Below are positions 12,519-12,628 of a stretch of DNA of 12,628 bases, in pieces (within the stretch, counting starts at the first letter, position 1; each line of letters starts with the position of its first letter). Under the pieces are notes generated by a model. It was not told the origin of the DNA. It did no database searches and worked only from the letters and a program-made list of their open reading frames with translations. The position numbers and the translations under genes were made by a program. The stretch is from JAUWQU01 sp964605095 (GTDB taxonomy: Bacteria > Planctomycetota > Phycisphaerae > SM23-33). The stretch covers positions 1 to 12,628 of the forward strand of contig CAZSBS010000143.1 of NCBI GenBank assembly GCA_964605095.1, in the 5' to 3' direction.

Positions 12519-12628
12519 GTTGCAGCGGTCATATTGCCGAGTTCGGTTGCCTGCCCGCGCATAGCCCTGCCGACTAGAGCAGCTTAACTTTTTCTGTAGC
12601 GTTCGGCCTGCCTGTGGCGTCGCCATGC
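12519..12628. other. Terminal 110 bp without a recognised gene
   Basis: Convincing coding sequence, tRNA or promoter was not found. An AT-rich patch, CTTAACTTTTTCTGTAG (12582-12598), stands out from the GC-rich surroundings. It might belong to an element cut by the window edge. A minus-strand frame from 12626 has no supporting evidence. Confidence 0.4.

Noticed and set aside
12519..12628. tRNA or start of another gene at the right edge
   Set aside because: No cloverleaf arms or T-loop consensus could be formed, and the minus-strand frame from 12626 lacks a ribosome site and runs through the terminator.

Overview
The window is GC-rich bacterial DNA. It most resembles an environmental planctomycete, probably of the Phycisphaerae type. 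Three things point there: a very long secreted protein ending in dockerin-like EF-hand repeats and a Pro/Thr/Ala-rich tail, short palindromic repeats scattered between and inside genes, and a run of N inside a 7-bp microsatellite, as in a draft or metagenome scaffold. This placement is inferred from gene style; no rRNA or other phylogenetic marker is present.

Layout. (1) Bases 2-3952 (+) hold the C-terminal part of a secreted M36 (fungalysin-type) metallopeptidase with duplicated Ig-like/MAM-like modules and dockerin-like repeats. Its extreme C-terminus is built from repeat DNA. (2) Bases 3551-4199 are a repeat-dense patch with two copies of a MITE-like palindromic element. (3) Bases 4227-4925 (-) encode an unrecognised six-helix membrane protein. 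(4) Bases 5118-6611 (+) encode a two-domain PPK2-family polyphosphate:AMP phosphotransferase. It converges on (5) a CHAD-domain protein at 6735-8048 (-); both are polyphosphate-related. (6) A heptamer repeat interrupted by a 100-N gap lies at 8161-8308. (7) Bases 8311-10206 (-) encode a B12-dependent class II ribonucleotide reductase. (8) A 517-bp intergenic region follows, rich in hairpins. (9) Bases 10724-10822 (+) encode a 32-residue Lys/Ala peptide with a perfect Shine-Dalgarno sequence, followed by tandem hairpins and a terminator. (10) Bases 10974-12065 (+) encode a ParA/Soj-type ATPase whose promoter implies a leaderless transcript starting at GTG. It overlaps by 4 bp (11) a VanZ-like membrane protein at 12062-12472, which is closed by a 12-bp-stem terminator.

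How they work together. The central genes fit a housekeeping theme: polyphosphate and AMP/ADP balance (PAP, CHAD), dNTP supply (NrdJ) and chromosome or cargo positioning (ParA), with a DNA- or polyanion-binding basic peptide between them. Only two links are supported by the DNA itself: the ParA-VanZ overlap and the PAP/CHAD adjacency. The most interesting items are the basic mini-protein and the leaderless ParA start.
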